From an uncultured Bifidobacterium sp. (GTDB lineage Bacteria; Actinomycetota; Actinomycetes; Actinomycetales; Bifidobacteriaceae), in assembly GCA_937874315.1 (NCBI GenBank), contig CALNAE010000298.1:1-22048 (forward strand): a stretch of DNA of 22,048 nt, written 5' to 3'. The translations under genes were made by a program, and so were the position numbers. The notes under the pieces are model-generated. The model was given only the letters and a program-made list of their open reading frames with translations. It ran no database searches and was not told where the DNA came from. Of this stretch, positions 9,470-17,703 are shown one piece after another; the stretch's first letter is position 1, and each line of letters opens with the position of its first letter.

Positions 9470-10547
9470 GCCCACCATCTTGGCACACGCGAATGACGTG
9501 TTTCTGACGAGATGCTGAATATCCACTGGGAAGAGCGACAACGCCCTGGCCATGCCAATCGACGACCAGTCGATCCATCGCCGCTATCTGAACGGCGGAT
9601 ATCTCGATATTCATCGATGACAGCGTATGGGCGAACACGCGCGATCGCAACGACTGCGGCGCTTCAGCCAATCGTTTCACGTCGAACTGCACGCACGAGT
9701 CATTCGTCACGCTCACCGATTGATCGGCAAGTCGATCGGCCTGTTCGTCCAGATATTCCTTGTCGCTACGCGCTTGCGTCGAGGCCGTTATATGGGCCAC
9801 GATATCGCTGCCAGTGAATCGTTCGAGATATGGCACCAGATCGTGGCGGACACGTGAACGTAACGGATAGCTCTTCGGCAGCATGCCCGCCGCGTCGACA
9901 CGATCGGCATTCGTCGGATCATCCCACCATGGTATCTGCAGATCCTCGCAGATCGTCGTGGTCTGTTTCCTGGTCACATCAAGGAATGGTCTGGCGAAGG
10001 CCACGCCCCCGAGCTCAAAGCGTTCGGGCATCCCAGCCAACGCGTCGACGCCTCCCGAGCGCAGCAATGCCATGAGGATCGTCTCGGCCTGATCGTTTTT
10101 GGTATGGGCCAACAGCACCGCAGCGGCGTGAAGTTGCTCCGACGCCTGGACCAACGCGCCATAGCGGGCCTCGCGAGCCGACGCCTCAACACCCTTGCCG
10201 TGGGGGTCATCGACGCGAACGGTCCGTATGGTCACCGGCTCCAGACCGACCGCGACGCATCGGGCTGCGGCCTGTGCACTGACGGCATGGGAGTCGTCTT
10301 GCAGCTGATGATCGACGATCACCGCACCGCACCGCACCCCCAACGAATCACAGACGATATGGCTCACGGCGGCCAGGGCCAAGGAGTCGCGCCCCCCGGA
10401 ACAGGCGATCAACACCAAGGGCGCATCCGTCTCGACCGTGTGCTCGCCATGACGCAGGAAGCGTTCGTCCTGCACTCCAACGCCCATTGCCGACAGCGCC
10501 CGACGCACGCAACCGACGGCCTGACGAAGCGATGCGGAATACGCCAT
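9456..10547 (-). CDS. tilS: tRNA(Ile)-lysidine synthase
   Basis: A 363-residue PP-loop enzyme that converts C34 of the CAU-anticodon tRNA-Ile into lysidine so that it reads AUA. The PP-loop SGGRDS (50-55) fits SGGxDS. VDHQLQDDS and HTKNDQAETILMALLRSGGVDALAGMP match the TilS core, with Asn in place of the first Asp of the usual DDQAET. The C-terminal part is shorter than in E. coli TilS (432 residues as I recall), as is usual in Actinobacteria. The ATG at 10547 overlaps the dacB stop by one base (TGATG). No good ribosome site precedes it, so translation probably depends on dacB. Confidence 0.93.
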   Translation of the reverse strand: MAYSASLRQAVGCVRRALSAMGVGVQDERFLRHGEHTVETDAPLVLIACSGGRDSLALAAVSHIVCDSLGVRCGAVIVDHQLQDDSHAVSAQAAARCVAVGLEPVTIRTVRVDDPHGKGVEASAREARYGALVQASEQLHAAAVLLAHTKNDQAETILMALLRSGGVDALAGMPERFELGGVAFARPFLDVTRKQTTTICEDLQIPWWDDPTNADRVDAAGMLPKSYPLRSRVRHDLVPYLERFTGSDIVAHITASTQARSDKEYLDEQADRLADQSVSVTNDSCVQFDVKRLAEAPQSLRSRVFAHTLSSMNIEISAVQIAAMDRLVVDWHGQGVVALPSGYSASRQKHVIRVCQDGGHANC

Positions 10548-11989
10548 CAGAGCCCGACCAACTTCGCGATGAACGTATCGATGGCACTCCTGGCGGCATT
10601 CATATCCTGAGGCTTGTTGATAATGACCGCGAAGGCCAGCGTGCCGCCCTTCAGCCTCGAGACGTTGCCCGCCATGGCCGTCACGGTGTCGAGCGAACCG
10701 GTTTTAACACGCATAAGGCCCGCGGCCCGCGCATCGTCGAGACGGTCGACGGCGGTGCCCAGAGCTCCGGGGATCGACAACCCCTCTGCCGCGGCGGCGC
10801 CCTTGCCGGCTCGCAGATTATGCGCCTGCACCTGAGCGAGGGTCGTCGCCGTCACCTGTGAGCCGGGCGAAAGCCCCGAACAATCGGCCATCACCAGGCC
10901 GCCCATATCCAATCCCAAGGTCTTCAGCTCCTTCTGCACGGCCTGGACCGCGCCCGCCGGGGAGTTGTCCGTTCCCATGCGCAAGGCGAGCAGCCTGCCG
11001 AACTCCTCAGCCAACGTGTTGTCGGAATGACGAAGCATGAACGCCATGATCTCGCCGAGCGTGGCCGAATGCACACTGGCGATGGGCGACAGCCCTGAGG
11101 GCGTCTTGCCCGTGGAGACGGACCCGGCGGGTCCCGCGACGGTGATGCCACGAGCCCGGAGCAGACTTATGAAGCGCTGTGCCGCATCGGATGCGGTATG
11201 TGTGGACAGCGTGGGATAACTGTCGAACACGTCGGGATCGCTGGGCTGCACGCCGTTCCACTGCCGACCTCCGTCGACGGCCATCGACGAGATCGGGGCG
11301 AAGAATTGATCGTTCTGGTTGTTCTGTGAGATGTGGTCCGGCGAGCGCACGGTGCCGAACAACGAGTCATCATAATTGAACGATATGCGGCTGATGCCAC
11401 GCTGTTTCAACGCCTTGGCCGTCCCATCGGCGAGGGTGGCAAGCCCGGCGCGGCCATTGATATGGCCAGAATCGCTGTTCCCCGATCCCAGCAGCATGTC
11501 GCCGCTGCCACTCAGGGTCAGCGCCGCCCCCTCACCCGTCTGGTCAAGATAGACACTGGTCGCCAGGGTGGACCCCATATCCAACACGTTGGAGACGGCC
11601 AAGGCCGTCAGCGTTTTCAAGGTGGAAGCCGGCTCACGTGCGGCGTTCTGATCCCGTCCGCCCACCACGTCGCCGAGGTCGTCGGTGATGACGACGGAGA
11701 AATCCGATCCCAGCCCCTGCGATTGGGCGAATTGATCGATCAACGCACCGGCGGCGCCCGCATCAATCGTTCGTTGCCTTGCGACGGTGCCGATCACCAT
11801 GCCGGACTTCAACGCGACCGCCGGACTGGCATATCGAGGCATCCGCACCGCCTGCTCGGTGAGCAGGCCAGGCACGACATCGAGGATGTCGGCGATCACA
11901 TAGCTCACGCACATCACGACGGTTATCGCAGCCGACAGCACCACGCGCAGCACGCGACGACGTTTGCGTGAACGATCGGTTGGTGACAC
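10547..11989 (-). CDS. dacB: D-alanyl-D-alanine carboxypeptidase/endopeptidase (peptidase S13, PBP4 type)
   Basis: A 480-residue exported penicillin-binding protein that trims the terminal D-Ala of peptidoglycan peptides or cleaves cross-links. A basic N-terminus (SRKRRRVLR) and a hydrophobic segment (about 15-35) form a signal anchor. The three active-site motifs are STLK with Ser122 and Lys125, SDN (322-324), and KTG (429-431). The long insert between the first two motifs is typical of the S13 family. The start is GTG at 11989, 8 bases after GAGGAG. It is the first gene of the packed run dacB-tilS-hpt-ftsH-FolK-like-DUF3180, so a promoter is expected in the 95-base gap upstream. Confidence 0.92.
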   Translation of the reverse strand: MSPTDRSRKRRRVLRVVLSAAITVVMCVSYVIADILDVVPGLLTEQAVRMPRYASPAVALKSGMVIGTVARQRTIDAGAAGALIDQFAQSQGLGSDFSVVITDDLGDVVGGRDQNAAREPASTLKTLTALAVSNVLDMGSTLATSVYLDQTGEGAALTLSGSGDMLLGSGNSDSGHINGRAGLATLADGTAKALKQRGISRISFNYDDSLFGTVRSPDHISQNNQNDQFFAPISSMAVDGGRQWNGVQPSDPDVFDSYPTLSTHTASDAAQRFISLLRARGITVAGPAGSVSTGKTPSGLSPIASVHSATLGEIMAFMLRHSDNTLAEEFGRLLALRMGTDNSPAGAVQAVQKELKTLGLDMGGLVMADCSGLSPGSQVTATTLAQVQAHNLRAGKGAAAAEGLSIPGALGTAVDRLDDARAAGLMRVKTGSLDTVTAMAGNVSRLKGGTLAFAVIINKPQDMNAARSAIDTFIAKLVGL

Positions 11990-12006
11990 GTCGTGCGCTC
12001 CTCACT

Positions 12007-12043
12007 ATGTTGGGATACCGATGTTGGCGATACCGGTGTTGGA
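12007..12043. repeat. 15-bp imperfect tandem repeat upstream of dacB
   Basis: GATACCGATGTTGGC (12014-12028) is followed directly by GATACCGGTGTTGGA (12029-12043), with two mismatches in 15. A 7-base partial copy, ATGTTGG, precedes at 12007-12013. The array fills much of the 95-base gap between the ABC permease stop and the dacB start. It lies 18-54 bases upstream of the dacB GTG, so it would fall in the leader or promoter. Confidence 0.75.
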
Positions 12044-12084
12044 CTCTACCACACAGCCCGCACGCAACAACGCGGGGAGGCGCG

Positions 12085-13734
12085 CTATCGCTGGAGGCTG
12101 GCGAAGGAATCCAGCGTCGCCGCGATCGAGAGCAGCCGACGATCCATCAGTCTTCCACCTGCCCACACGCCGATCGCAAGTACCAGCACGCCATTCGCCA
12201 AACCCGCCAAACCCAACACCCACATCGGATAGTGGACCACGTATAGCACGATCAGCGAGACGATGGTCGGTAATAGCGCCGCGCATGTCACCAGCATATA
12301 CAGGAGCGGTATAAAGCCTTGTGCCATGGCACGACCCTGCGGCGACGAGAAGGGATGATCGATGCTGGCGACCGGATACAGCAGCACGCTGGAGAAGATC
12401 TCCGCCATTCCCAAGGACACGAAGGCCACGCCCAAAGCGACGCCGAGGAAGGTCACGAACGTCGACCATCCGGAGGCATCCCGCCACGAGCCGGTGAATA
12501 TGGCGATCAGCACGGCCAATATCACGAGATACACGACGGCTATGGCGGCGAAGATCCGAACGCGACCGCGACGATCGTCCCTGCCGTGCACGCCGATCTG
12601 CGCCTGCATGGCAAATCCGCGTCCGTCATAGGCCAATCCATTGCTTTCGCCGACGGCCATGAAGAAACCGCCCCAGATCAATGCCTGCCACAGCATATTC
12701 GGCAGTCGCATGGACTGTATCGCGAAGATGACGACGAAGAACAGGGGAAGGATGAACACCATCGCCTGCCTGGGATCGTGGCGAAGATTAGTGAGCACAC
12801 GAGCCGAAATCGCCCCCGACCGAGTGTCGGGCACCCATGCGAACGCGCCGATGCCCTTGATGGCGTTCACACCCGAACCGGGAGCCGTGGCACGTCTGTC
12901 ACGACGCATGCACCAGATGCAGACGGCGACGGACGCCGCAACCGTCATGGCTATGATGCACACCCGGGCGAAGAGGAACAACCACTGCCCGCCGATGACG
13001 TCGAAGGGGAGTTGCAAGGCCGCGGCGAACGGCGTCCAGGCCAGCCAACGACCGGTCGATGCGAGCGCATCAAGCTGCAAGGTGCCGGAACTCAACGATC
13101 CGCTGAGGATACTGGGCAGTTGCCCGGCGAGGATGATGACCAGCATCACCACGACGTACAGGGCGTTGCTGCTGCGTCGCGAGCGCAGCAGCGTGCCGAC
13201 GAGAGACACCAGCATCCTCGCGATACTGACGATGGTGACGATGGCCAACGCCCCTGCGACGATCTGCACCAGCATTACCGACATTCCCGCACGGCGATAG
13301 GCAAGAGACCACATCGCCAGAGCAAGCATGCCGACCATGGCCGGCAAGCCGCACATCGTGGCCAGAAACAGACCGGCCTGCAACGTGCGGTCCTTGATGC
13401 CGTACAGGGCGAAACTACGAGGATTCATCGTTGAACCCTCCCCGATCACAATCATCTGGGCCAGCACCGCGCCGAGGGTAAGCATGGTCGAGATGACCGC
13501 GACCGTCGGCTGCATGATGACGCTCAGCCATGCGTCGCCGCGAACCAGTCGCGCCGGCAACGCCGAAACGAAAACCGGGATGCCGACGAACCAGGCCGAA
13601 ATGCCCACACCGATCACGGTGCCGAGCCCCAGCAAGATGGAGAACGAGAATCCAACGGCCTGCCATCCGGAACGGTGCAGCGTCGCCACGGTCAACGCCC
13701 ACCGGAGTTTGACGATGGTGACCACGGCGTTCAT
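12085..13734 (-). CDS. ABC-2 type transporter permease
   Basis: A 549-residue polytopic membrane protein with roughly a dozen hydrophobic segments starting near residue 20, and a basic soluble stretch (about residues 275-320) in the middle. It has no binding-protein or peptidase domain. It is the membrane partner of the ATPase encoded just upstream; the two genes overlap by ATGA and the ribosome site AAGGAGAG lies 4 bases before the ATG at 13734. The reading frame stays open further upstream to 13956, but that extension is Gly/Arg-rich shadow of the ATPase gene. The substrate is unknown. The pairing with an ATPase resembles ABC-2 exporters rather than importers. Confidence 0.82.
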   Translation of the reverse strand: MNAVVTIVKLRWALTVATLHRSGWQAVGFSFSILLGLGTVIGVGISAWFVGIPVFVSALPARLVRGDAWLSVIMQPTVAVISTMLTLGAVLAQMIVIGEGSTMNPRSFALYGIKDRTLQAGLFLATMCGLPAMVGMLALAMWSLAYRRAGMSVMLVQIVAGALAIVTIVSIARMLVSLVGTLLRSRRSSNALYVVVMLVIILAGQLPSILSGSLSSGTLQLDALASTGRWLAWTPFAAALQLPFDVIGGQWLFLFARVCIIAMTVAASVAVCIWCMRRDRRATAPGSGVNAIKGIGAFAWVPDTRSGAISARVLTNLRHDPRQAMVFILPLFFVVIFAIQSMRLPNMLWQALIWGGFFMAVGESNGLAYDGRGFAMQAQIGVHGRDDRRGRVRIFAAIAVVYLVILAVLIAIFTGSWRDASGWSTFVTFLGVALGVAFVSLGMAEIFSSVLLYPVASIDHPFSSPQGRAMAQGFIPLLYMLVTCAALLPTIVSLIVLYVVHYPMWVLGLAGLANGVLVLAIGVWAGGRLMDRRLLSIAATLDSFASLQR

Positions 13735-14765
13735 CGCGCGCTCCTCTCGAAGGCGCCCGACCCGTCGGATCCCGCACCACTGACTCCCTGTGCACCGGAG
13801 CCGCCACCGCCGTTGAGCCAATCCAACCGCGCGGCGGCATGCCTGCCGCCGACCAGATCGAGGAAGCGGTCCTCCAGATCCTCTCCCGCCGCGACCTGCG
13901 CCACGGTTCCGGCCGCCTTGACCTGACCGTGATCGATCACCGCCACATGAGTGCACATCTTTTGGACCATGGCCATAACGTGCGAGGAAACGATCACCGT
14001 GCCCCCGGTCTGCACATATTCGATGAGAATATCCCGTAGATTCGCGCTGGACACCGGGTCCACGGATTCAAACGGCTCATCGAGCACCAACAATCGAGGG
14101 CTGTGGATCATGGCCGTCGCCAGGCATATTTTCTTGGTCATGCCGGAGGAATAATCGGCGACGGCCTTGTTCGCCGCGCCCAGGAGGTCGAAGGCCCCGA
14201 GCAGATCGTTCGCACGGCGGGTGACTTCGATCCTCGGCATGCCACGAAGCATGCCGGCGTACATCAACAGCTGCAGACCGGTGAGCCGGTCGAAGATCTG
14301 ATCGGACTGGGGCATCACGCCGATGATCCGCTTGGCCTGATCGATATGATTCCACACATCCACGCCAAGGATCATGGCCATGCCGGCGTCGGGCTTCAGC
14401 AGACCGGTGAGCATGGTGAGCGTCGTGGTTTTGCCCGCACCGTTGGGACCGACCAGTCCGTAGAAGGAACCGACCGGGATGTCGAGCGAAAGCCCATTTA
14501 CCGCGACGTTGTTTCCGAAACGTTTGAACAACGCTCGAATTGACACCGCGGCCGAAGGATCGGCAGGCGGCAGCATGGGCAGCGGCGGACCGTACGGCGT
14601 GCCGACGTTCGGCCCCATCGTATCGACTGCCGCGGCCGGCTGCGAAACGATCGGCGGCAGGGTCTGCGCGAAACCATGTTGGATTGGGGAATAACCGCTT
14701 GTTCCGGGCTGCTCGCCGACAGGTTGCGCATTCCCGAATCCATCGTTCCCAGGCTGTTCATTCAT
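13731..14765 (-). CDS. ABC transporter ATP-binding protein (exporter type)
   Basis: A 344-residue protein. Residues 1-72 are a Pro/Gly/Gln-rich, probably disordered tail. The ATPase domain follows, with Walker A GPNGAGKT (106-113), Q-loop Gln153, signature YSSGM (205-209), Walker B LLVLDE (225-230) with Glu230, and H-loop His262. The last 30 residues are Gly/Ser-rich. The signature departs from LSGGQ; YSxGM is common among ABC-2 (CcmA/DrrA-like) exporters. The ATG at 14765 lies 7 bases after AAGGA. The permease follows with an ATGA overlap, so the two form one exporter of unknown substrate. An upstream gap of 124 bases separates it from the glycosyltransferase gene. Confidence 0.9.
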   Translation of the reverse strand: MNEQPGNDGFGNAQPVGEQPGTSGYSPIQHGFAQTLPPIVSQPAAAVDTMGPNVGTPYGPPLPMLPPADPSAAVSIRALFKRFGNNVAVNGLSLDIPVGSFYGLVGPNGAGKTTTLTMLTGLLKPDAGMAMILGVDVWNHIDQAKRIIGVMPQSDQIFDRLTGLQLLMYAGMLRGMPRIEVTRRANDLLGAFDLLGAANKAVADYSSGMTKKICLATAMIHSPRLLVLDEPFESVDPVSSANLRDILIEYVQTGGTVIVSSHVMAMVQKMCTHVAVIDHGQVKAAGTVAQVAAGEDLEDRFLDLVGGRHAAARLDWLNGGGGSGAQGVSGAGSDGSGAFERSAR

Positions 14766-14889
14766 ATGTTGGTCCTTACTCTATTCGCGTGTCATCACTG
14801 TGTCTGTCTCCGCATTGCTGCTCTGTCTTGGCATCGATGCCGGCAACGGGCCCCATACCGGCGCTTCGCATGACACGTGCGCCGACAGG

Positions 14890-16116
14890 TCACGCGCCGC
14901 GATGCTGGATGGGTTTCCACTCGGCCTTGGAGAAAATGGCCTGGAAGGATATGGGTACATAACTGAACATGTAAATCGGAAAACTCAGCACATAGGCGAA
15001 CAATTCCTTATTCGACGCCCCGATATGTCCGCGTTCCGCGACGATGGTCAGACAGGCGAGCACCATCATCGCCAAAGCCCCGAGCACCGCGGTGCTCAGC
15101 CAACTGCCCACCGAACTGAACTGGCTGGGCCAACTGACGAACCCGAATGCGGCGAACAAAAAGCCCAGCGCGATGCGAATCACGCTCATAAGCATGAACG
15201 GACAGACCAACAGCGTGAAGTCGACCGCTGAAAAGTCGCGTTCTCTTATGGCGCGGCGGACGAGCGAGGGTCCGTAGTATCTGAACACCTGCAGGAAGCC
15301 CTTGCTCCAGCGCAAACGCTGCCGCCAGCTCTGTGCGAAGGTGACGGGCTGCTCATCGTACAGAATGGCGGTGCCGCAATACCCGATGCGGTCTCCATGC
15401 AGCACCGAGTCCATCGTGAATTCGAGATCCTCGGTGAGCAGATGGAACTTCCAGCCGCGATTGCGCTGCATGATCTCGCGAGAGAACATGAAACCCGTAC
15501 CGCCGACATGGCAGCTCGAACCGAACACCATACGCGAGTTATTCAGGAATCTCGATTCGCGTATGAACCATAGCGCCGACCCCGAAGACACCCAGTTGTC
15601 GGAGAGATTGACGGAATTGCGGTAGCTGGTGAGGATCTTGAACCCGGCGTGGAATCCCTTGTTCATCTCCTCGAAATAGTGGCGGTCAAGACGATTATCC
15701 GCATCGAAGACGAAATAGGCGTCATAGTCGTCCGCCACGCCCGCGTCGATCATGGAGTCAAGCAGATAGGTCAGGGCGTATCCTTTGCCGACGAGCTCCT
15801 GATTGAAGCGTTCGACGACATGGCAGCCTTGCGCGCGAACGACCTGGGCCGTATTATCCGTGCAATTATCGGCGACAAGCCAGATGTCGATAAGCTTCGA
15901 AGGATAGCTCTGGGCGCGGATGGATTCGATGAGGTTGGTGATGACATTCTCCTCGTTGCGTGCCGAGATCAGCACCGCGTAACGCTGATCCATCGCAGCC
16001 TTCGGAAAACGGATCTGGCGCGCGAACAAACCGGCGAGTATGCACACCACCTGGTAGACCAAGCTGGCGATGCCGAGAATCCAAACCAGAACGTCGAGGA
16101 TGTTGAGCAGAACCAT
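14890..16116 (-). CDS. Membrane glycosyltransferase family 2 (QxxRW, processive-synthase-like)
   Basis: A 408-residue membrane protein: an N-terminal membrane segment (about 5-30), a cytoplasmic GT-A domain, and three C-terminal membrane segments. Catalytic motifs are in order: VADN with Asp83, FDAD (137-140), TED (228-230) and QRLRW (266-270). This is the D,D,D,QxxRW set of hyaluronan, chitin and PNAG synthase-like enzymes, which polymerise a sugar and move it across the membrane. The product cannot be told from sequence alone. The start chosen is ATG 16116, which overlaps the upstream AI-2E gene stop (TGATG) and follows AAAGGGG by 8 bases; a GTG at 16125 sits too close to the ribosome site. 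It is coupled to the AI-2E permease, and an ABC exporter lies 124 bases downstream. Confidence 0.85.
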   Translation of the reverse strand: MVLLNILDVLVWILGIASLVYQVVCILAGLFARQIRFPKAAMDQRYAVLISARNEENVITNLIESIRAQSYPSKLIDIWLVADNCTDNTAQVVRAQGCHVVERFNQELVGKGYALTYLLDSMIDAGVADDYDAYFVFDADNRLDRHYFEEMNKGFHAGFKILTSYRNSVNLSDNWVSSGSALWFIRESRFLNNSRMVFGSSCHVGGTGFMFSREIMQRNRGWKFHLLTEDLEFTMDSVLHGDRIGYCGTAILYDEQPVTFAQSWRQRLRWSKGFLQVFRYYGPSLVRRAIRERDFSAVDFTLLVCPFMLMSVIRIALGFLFAAFGFVSWPSQFSSVGSWLSTAVLGALAMMVLACLTIVAERGHIGASNKELFAYVLSFPIYMFSYVPISFQAIFSKAEWKPIQHRGA

Positions 16117-17615
16117 CAGCGCCACCCCTTTCTTGGATTTCTCGATGAACCGCCGGAGACGCCACCCGCACCCCTGCCGTCGGTATCCTTCACATGGCTC
16201 CTGTCCTCGCCCGCGCTTGCGCGTTCGGCCCCCTTGAGCTGTTTGGTTCTCGCAGATCGCTGCGCCACCTTGTCGGTGTCGCGCTTCGGGATGGCGATGG
16301 TCTGCGATTCCCCGGACCGACCTTCATCCTGATCGGGATACATCTCCCGGTGTAGGCGGATGATTTCGTCGTCCAAGGGCACTTTGGCCGTGGAGCCCCG
16401 CACCGCTCTGGGTATATGATCCGTAACCGGCTTGATCACTCGTTCGTTGAAGGCCTCGGCGCCGGCGACGACCTTGGATTTCTTCACCGGCTTGGGATCC
16501 GACATCAGCGGGGAGTCGACAAGCTCGTACCGTCTGGTGTACGCCTTGAAAATCGACTGGAAACTGGCGGTGACCGGCAGGGCGAGGAACGCACCCAACG
16601 CGCCGAAGACCGAGCCCAGCACCAGCACCGACAGGAACGCCACGGCGGGGTTCAGATTCATCGTGTGCTGGGAGATCTTCGGCGCAAGCAACAGGTTCTC
16701 GATCTGCTGGTAGATGGTGATGAACACCACCACCCCTATCGCATAGCCGAAACCGCGCGAACCCCATGCGAACAGCACCGGCAGCGCCCCCCCGATATAG
16801 GTACCGACGGTCGGTACGAACTGCGAAGCCAATCCGCAGAACAGAGACAACGGCAGCCAGTAGGGAACATGGATGAAAATAAGGAATCCGGACATGCAGA
16901 CGGCACTGAACGCGGCAAGAATCGAGCGCGAGAACAGGAAGCCGGAAATCTGATCCTGAATCACGGTCCAGCCGGTCAGGAACCTGCGTTGAGCGGCCGG
17001 GGCGATCCACTGGCACAGACTTCGACGCATCTTGGGACCGGCGGCGGAAACATAGTAGGTCACCATCAATATGGTGAGCAGGTTGATGATCACCGTGAGC
17101 AGACTGACGGTAGTGTTCAGCGCCTCTCCTGCAAAGTTGGTGATCCAGGAGGTCTGCATGTTCTTGAGTATCTCGACGCCGAGGCTTTCCTTCGCCGGCA
17201 GCTTAAGACTCGTGCGGGTGGAAAGCTGTGTGGCCAAATCGTCATATAACTGCGGGAAACCCTTCACCATGGAAATGACCTGCTGCACGAAGAGATTGCC
17301 GAACAGCGCCAGCAACGACACCGCGACGACGCACAACCCGATCAGGCTCACCGCGGCGGCCGCCCCACGTCTCCAACCGTGATGCACCAGGCTCATCACC
17401 AACGGTTCGATGGCCAGCGCTATGAACAGGGAGACGACTATGTCGAGGACGATGAACGAGACCTTGCCCCAGGAACGCCAGAGAAACACGGCAATGAACA
17501 CGGCAATGGCAACGTAAAGCAGGCCTCGTCCCCACCAATCGGGGGGACGTCTCGAATCTCCTTTGGCGGGAAACACCGAGGCCAGATCGAGCTTTTTACC
17601 ATCGCGAACAGTCAT
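16116..17615 (-). CDS. AI-2E family transporter (UPF0118/PerM-like permease)
   Basis: A 499-residue membrane protein. The core (about 30-355) has the paired N-terminal segments, a soluble region (about 110-165) and the family signature QFVPTVGTYIGGALPVL (265-281), followed by APKISQHTMNLNPAVAFLSV and FGALGAFLALPVTA. Family members are linked to autoinducer-2 export, Na+/H+ antiport or unknown roles, so the substrate is open. The C-terminal tail of some 130 residues is charged and low-complexity (Lys/Arg/Ser/Gly-rich). The start is ATG 17615; the frame is open upstream to 17927, but that part overlaps the divergent glycosyltransferase gene and has no family similarity. No strong ribosome site is visible; a -10-like TAAAAT ends 8 bases before the start. 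Confidence 0.87.
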   Translation of the reverse strand: MTVRDGKKLDLASVFPAKGDSRRPPDWWGRGLLYVAIAVFIAVFLWRSWGKVSFIVLDIVVSLFIALAIEPLVMSLVHHGWRRGAAAAVSLIGLCVVAVSLLALFGNLFVQQVISMVKGFPQLYDDLATQLSTRTSLKLPAKESLGVEILKNMQTSWITNFAGEALNTTVSLLTVIINLLTILMVTYYVSAAGPKMRRSLCQWIAPAAQRRFLTGWTVIQDQISGFLFSRSILAAFSAVCMSGFLIFIHVPYWLPLSLFCGLASQFVPTVGTYIGGALPVLFAWGSRGFGYAIGVVVFITIYQQIENLLLAPKISQHTMNLNPAVAFLSVLVLGSVFGALGAFLALPVTASFQSIFKAYTRRYELVDSPLMSDPKPVKKSKVVAGAEAFNERVIKPVTDHIPRAVRGSTAKVPLDDEIIRLHREMYPDQDEGRSGESQTIAIPKRDTDKVAQRSARTKQLKGAERASAGEDRSHVKDTDGRGAGGVSGGSSRNPRKGWR

Positions 17616-17623
17616 GATGCCTG

Positions 17624-17629
17624 ATTTTA
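17624..17629 (-). promoter_or_regulatory. Candidate -10 box for the AI-2E permease gene
   Basis: TAAAAT on the minus strand ends 8 bases before the ATG at 17615. This would place transcription at or very near the start codon. No TTGACA-like -35 box is visible at the usual spacing. Confidence 0.4.
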
Positions 17630-17690
17630 CCGTGAGGGGGTCATCACACGTGCGTCGTCGCTCGGGAACCCCGGTGTAGGCATGACCGTT

Positions 17691-17696
17691 TATTCT
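17691..17696 (+). promoter_or_regulatory. Candidate -10 box for the soluble glycosyltransferase gene
   Basis: TATTCT ends exactly 7 bases before the ATG at 17704, which has no ribosome site. This suggests a leaderless transcript. The 88-base gap to the divergent AI-2E gene would carry both promoters. No clear -35 box is seen. Confidence 0.4.
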
Positions 17697-17703
17697 GGTG
17701 AAC

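Noticed and set aside
12319..13434. A 371-codon plus-strand open frame opposite the ABC permease
   Set aside because: It is His/Arg/Gln-rich without hydrophobic or domain structure. The minus-strand permease is translationally coupled to its ATPase.
13735..13956. A 74-codon N-terminal extension of the ABC permease
   Set aside because: It overlaps the ATPase gene in another frame and is Gly/Arg-rich. The ATG at 13734 has a good ribosome site and an ATGA overlap.
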